From: Clostridium thailandense
Lineage (GTDB): Bacteria; Bacillota; Clostridia; Clostridiales; Clostridiaceae
Reading direction: 5' to 3'
Assembly (NCBI RefSeq): GCF_019207025.1
Contig: NZ_JAEEGC010000132.1
Location: 1 to 45,703 of the forward strand
Length of the DNA stretch: 45,703 nt
Shown here: one piece after another, positions 43,682 through 45,703 of the stretch
Layout of the letters: every line of letters begins with the position of its first letter
Numbering within the stretch: the stretch's first letter is position 1
Made by a program: the position numbers and the translations under genes
Notes under the pieces: generated by a model
Told to the model about the DNA's origin: nothing
Seen by the model: only the letters and a program-made list of their open reading frames with translations
Databases searched by the model: none

Positions 43682-45076
43682 ATGGCAGAATTAGGTATTA
43701 TTTTAAGCTTAGGACTATTAATATTTATGGCCTATAGAGGCTTCTCGGTTATCTTTTTTGCACCAGTTTTTGCATTATTAGCTGCTTTATTTTCTGGAAT
43801 GGCTCTTTTGCCGACTTATACAGAAGTATTTTTACCGAATCTAGCAAACTATGCAAAGGTATACTTTCCGTTCTTCTTGCTAGGAGCTGTATTCGGTAAA
43901 GCAATGGAAGAATCAGGCGCAGCAAAATCAATTGCTAAAGCCATTGTAGAGAAACTAGGAAAAAGAAATGCTATTTTATCTGTTGTGTTATCAGCGGCTA
44001 TACTTACTTATGGTGGTGTAAGTCTTTTCGTTGTTGCCTTTGCTGTATATCCATTTGCTGCTTCTATTTTTAAAGAAGCGGATATACCAAAAAGACTTGT
44101 TCCAGCGACTATTGCATTAGGAGCATTTACATTTACGATGGATGCACTTCCAGGAACTCCACAAATTCAGAATTCAATACCAATGAAATATTTTAACACA
44201 GACCTTTATGCAGCTCCAGTTTTTGGAATATTAGGAACAGTTATTATTTTAGCTAGCGGCATAGCTTATTTAGAGTGGTGTAAACGTAAGGCTCAGGCTG
44301 CAGGAGAGGGATATGGTGAAGGACATACTAATGAGCCAGTAATTGTTGAAGATGTTAGTTTACCAAACCCAATTCTAGCAGCAATACCATTAATTTCAGT
44401 GCTTGTAGTTACATTAATATTGCAAAAATCAATATTCCCACACTGGAATATTAGCTCATGGGTAACTAAAGCTCCTTATAATATAGCAGAAACAGGAGTT
44501 ATAGGAACAATGAATAACTGGGCACTTATTATTGGATTAATTTTCGGTATTGCTCTTGCATTCATTATAAATCCAAAGCGTATAAAAGGTAATGTAGCGA
44601 AAGCAATTAATGCTGGTGCTATAGGTTCTTTGTTAGCTGTAATGAATACATCTTCAGAAGTTGGTTTTGGTAATGTTATTAAAACTCTTCCAGGATTTAA
44701 ATCCATAGCACATGCTCTAATTAACATTAATCCTCATGGTAGTCCATTATTATCAGAAGCGGTTAGTGTTAACGTATTAGCTGGAACTACAGGATCAGCA
44801 TCTGGTGGTATGAGTATAGCTCTAGATATGTTTAGTAAAAAATACATGGAATGGGCAGCAAGCTCTGGCGTTAGTCCTCAATTACTTCATCGTGTAGCTT
44901 CTATGGCTTCAGGTGGATTTGATACATTGCCTCATAATGGAGCAGTTATAACGCTTTTAGGAATCGCAGGATTGACACATAAGCAATCCTACAAGAATAT
45001 GTTTGTTATTACCTTAATAAAGGCTGGAACTTGTTTCTTATTAATATTCTTACAAAGCATCTTACACTTTGTTTAA
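43682..45076 (+). CDS. GntP-family permease, probable hydroxybutyrate-type
   Basis: A 464-residue membrane protein with about 11-13 hydrophobic segments. Features of the GntP/ArsB-like fold are present: YFPFFLLGAVFGKAMEESGAAKSIA, TYGGVSLFVVAFAVYPFA and the late segments SASGGMSIALDMFSKKY and ASGGFDTLPHNGAVITLL. It resembles proteins annotated as D-beta-hydroxybutyrate permeases. The location after two CoA-transferases and beta-oxidation-type genes supports uptake of a short hydroxy or keto acid. GGAGGTATTATAA precedes ATG. A gluconate-type substrate is the alternative. Confidence 0.82.
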   Translation: MAELGIILSLGLLIFMAYRGFSVIFFAPVFALLAALFSGMALLPTYTEVFLPNLANYAKVYFPFFLLGAVFGKAMEESGAAKSIAKAIVEKLGKRNAILSVVLSAAILTYGGVSLFVVAFAVYPFAASIFKEADIPKRLVPATIALGAFTFTMDALPGTPQIQNSIPMKYFNTDLYAAPVFGILGTVIILASGIAYLEWCKRKAQAAGEGYGEGHTNEPVIVEDVSLPNPILAAIPLISVLVVTLILQKSIFPHWNISSWVTKAPYNIAETGVIGTMNNWALIIGLIFGIALAFIINPKRIKGNVAKAINAGAIGSLLAVMNTSSEVGFGNVIKTLPGFKSIAHALININPHGSPLLSEAVSVNVLAGTTGSASGGMSIALDMFSKKYMEWAASSGVSPQLLHRVASMASGGFDTLPHNGAVITLLGIAGLTHKQSYKNMFVITLIKAGTCFLLIFLQSILHFV

Positions 45077-45100
45077 TTAAGCGAAAATCTTATTTTAATC

Positions 45101-45141
45101 ATACAGCCATGGGAACTTAGTTCATGGCTGTATTTATTTTT
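45101..45141 (+). terminator. Terminator after the permease
   Basis: ATACAGCCATG (45101-45111) pairs perfectly with CATGGCTGTAT (45123-45133) and is followed by TTATTTTT. Confidence 0.82.
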
Positions 45142-45195
45142 GCATATAAAGGAATAATAGAGTACATAGAATTATTTGCATTGGAGGTTGAAGAT

Positions 45196-45468
45196 ATGAA
45201 ATATATTGAAGACGTATTGGAAGACATAAAGCAGATTGATGGACCATCAGGGAAACTAAGAGATAGAATTTTAGATGCTTATGATGGATATGAATATAAT
45301 GGTGTATCAGAAATCAGTATAGATAGGTATATAAAGGAAGACACAATGAAGGCAAAAGCCTATAGAATAGGTGCTAACTATCCTGGCTCACCTAAAATAA
45401 TAGCTTTAATAGATGATGGAAAGGACCATTATGTTTCAACTGTTATTGATGCTTATATAAAAGAATAA
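45196..45468 (+). CDS. Small acidic protein of unknown function
   Basis: A 90-residue soluble protein that I do not recognise. It is rich in Asp, Glu, Lys, Tyr and Ile, has no cysteines or membrane segment, and appears to form one compact alpha/beta domain: a helix with EDVLEDIKQID, then strand-like KAKAYRIGANY and PKIIALIDDG. ATG 45196 follows GGAGGTTGAAG; an in-frame ATG at 45124 lies inside the permease terminator and is unlikely. Monocistronic, between two terminators. Confidence 0.65.
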   Translation: MKYIEDVLEDIKQIDGPSGKLRDRILDAYDGYEYNGVSEISIDRYIKEDTMKAKAYRIGANYPGSPKIIALIDDGKDHYVSTVIDAYIKE

Positions 45469-45497
45469 AAATAAAGAGCTGCTTCTATTTAGACAAA

Positions 45498-45576
45498 CAC
45501 GACTGAAAGTAGAATTATGTTACGTAAGGGAGCATATACAGGTTTGTGTAAATCAAATCTGTATACGCTTTTTTTA
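45498..45576. terminator. Terminator with a repeat-family end (copy E)
   Basis: CACGACTGAAAGTAGAATTA (45499-45518) matches the end of copy C at 16 of 20 bases. Next to it GCATATACAGGTTTG (45532-45546) pairs with 45554-45568 at 13 of 15 positions and runs into TTTTTTT. It lies between convergent genes. Confidence 0.6.
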
Positions 45577-45627
45577 TCTTTTTTAAGTTAATATACTCCA
45601 ATATCTTATAAGAACCCTATGCTGTTA

Positions 45628-45703
45628 TTACATTGAGTGTACACATTGTTTGTGTACATCATGTAGTGCTTCCATCATTGCCTCTGCTAGAGTTGGATGA
45701 GGA
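45628..45703 (-). CDS. lpd: Dihydrolipoyl dehydrogenase, C-terminal end (partial)
   Basis: The minus-strand frame entering from the right edge encodes PHPTLAEAMMEALHDVHKQC and four more residues, then TAA at 45630-45628. The HPTL(S/A)EA pattern with following residues is the C-terminal interface motif of dihydrolipoamide dehydrogenases, where the His-Pro is part of the active-site base of the partner subunit. Only 24 codons are visible, so the call rests on this motif. The rest of the gene lies beyond the window. Confidence 0.6.
   Translation of the reverse strand, partial: PHPTLAEAMMEALHDVHKQCVHSM

Noticed and set aside
45638..45658. TGTACACA-N5-TGTGTACA as an operator
   Set aside because: It lies inside the last codons of the minus-strand lpd fragment, where coding explains the sequence at least in part; only the symmetry supports a site.

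Overview
The window is AT-rich with dense, short-spaced genes, strong GGAGG-type ribosome sites, TTG/GTG starts and many U-tailed terminators. Its gene content (clostridial butyryl-CoA genes, a monofunctional Ni-CO dehydrogenase with a CooF-like partner, YesM/YesN sensing, Etf-dependent butyryl-CoA dehydrogenase) points to a Clostridium, most likely one of the CO-oxidising, butyrate-forming species. Species assignment is inference; no rRNA or other marker is present.

Layout. 1-302: a 230-bp inverted-repeat element and a perfect 25-bp stem. 455-10351: a sugar sensing and uptake locus: a YesN-type response regulator, a membrane-anchored protein with two tandem sugar-binding domains, a YtfQ-YtfR-YtfT-YjfF-type ABC importer, and a YesM-type sensor kinase with its own promoter. 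10786-18869: mixed housekeeping and regulation: ilvD, a cupin-PocR-AraC regulator, then on the minus strand a small kinase-like protein and a PAS histidine kinase, then a divergent FtsH. 19318-22904: cooS, a cooF-like ferredoxin and an FAD/NAD(P)H oxidoreductase, behind a sigma-A promoter whose -10 region is overlapped by a perfect 16-bp inverted repeat. 23074-28209: a CBS-domain protein preceded by an overlapping 14-codon leader ORF, then an RND transporter and its adaptor.

28528-45076 is the most coherent part: a short-chain 3-hydroxyacyl-CoA island with crt, hbd, thl, a PhaJ-like MaoC hydratase, bcd, etfB, etfA, a sigma-54 activator, a two-subunit CoA-transferase, a second acyl-CoA dehydrogenase lacking the usual catalytic glutamate, a second sigma-54 activator, a fused propionate-type CoA-transferase and a GntP/hydroxybutyrate-type permease. 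Three sigma-54 promoters (28486, 37024, 41882) fit the TGGCAYR-N4-TTGC consensus. Two have, about 145-170 bp upstream, tandem pairs of a 17-mer TGT-N11-ACA that look like activator sites. The proposed reading is uptake and CoA activation of a 3-hydroxy or unsaturated C4 acid ((R)-3-hydroxybutyrate or crotonate are candidates), then split between oxidation to acetyl-CoA (Hbd, Thl) and reduction to butyryl-CoA (Bcd-EtfAB), under nutrient- or substrate-responsive sigma-54 control.

The window ends with a 90-residue unknown protein and, convergent to it, the last 24 codons of a probable dihydrolipoyl dehydrogenase on the minus strand. Remnants of one inverted-repeat family, sharing ends related to CACGGCCGAAA...AACTTATAC, occur at five intergenic positions.
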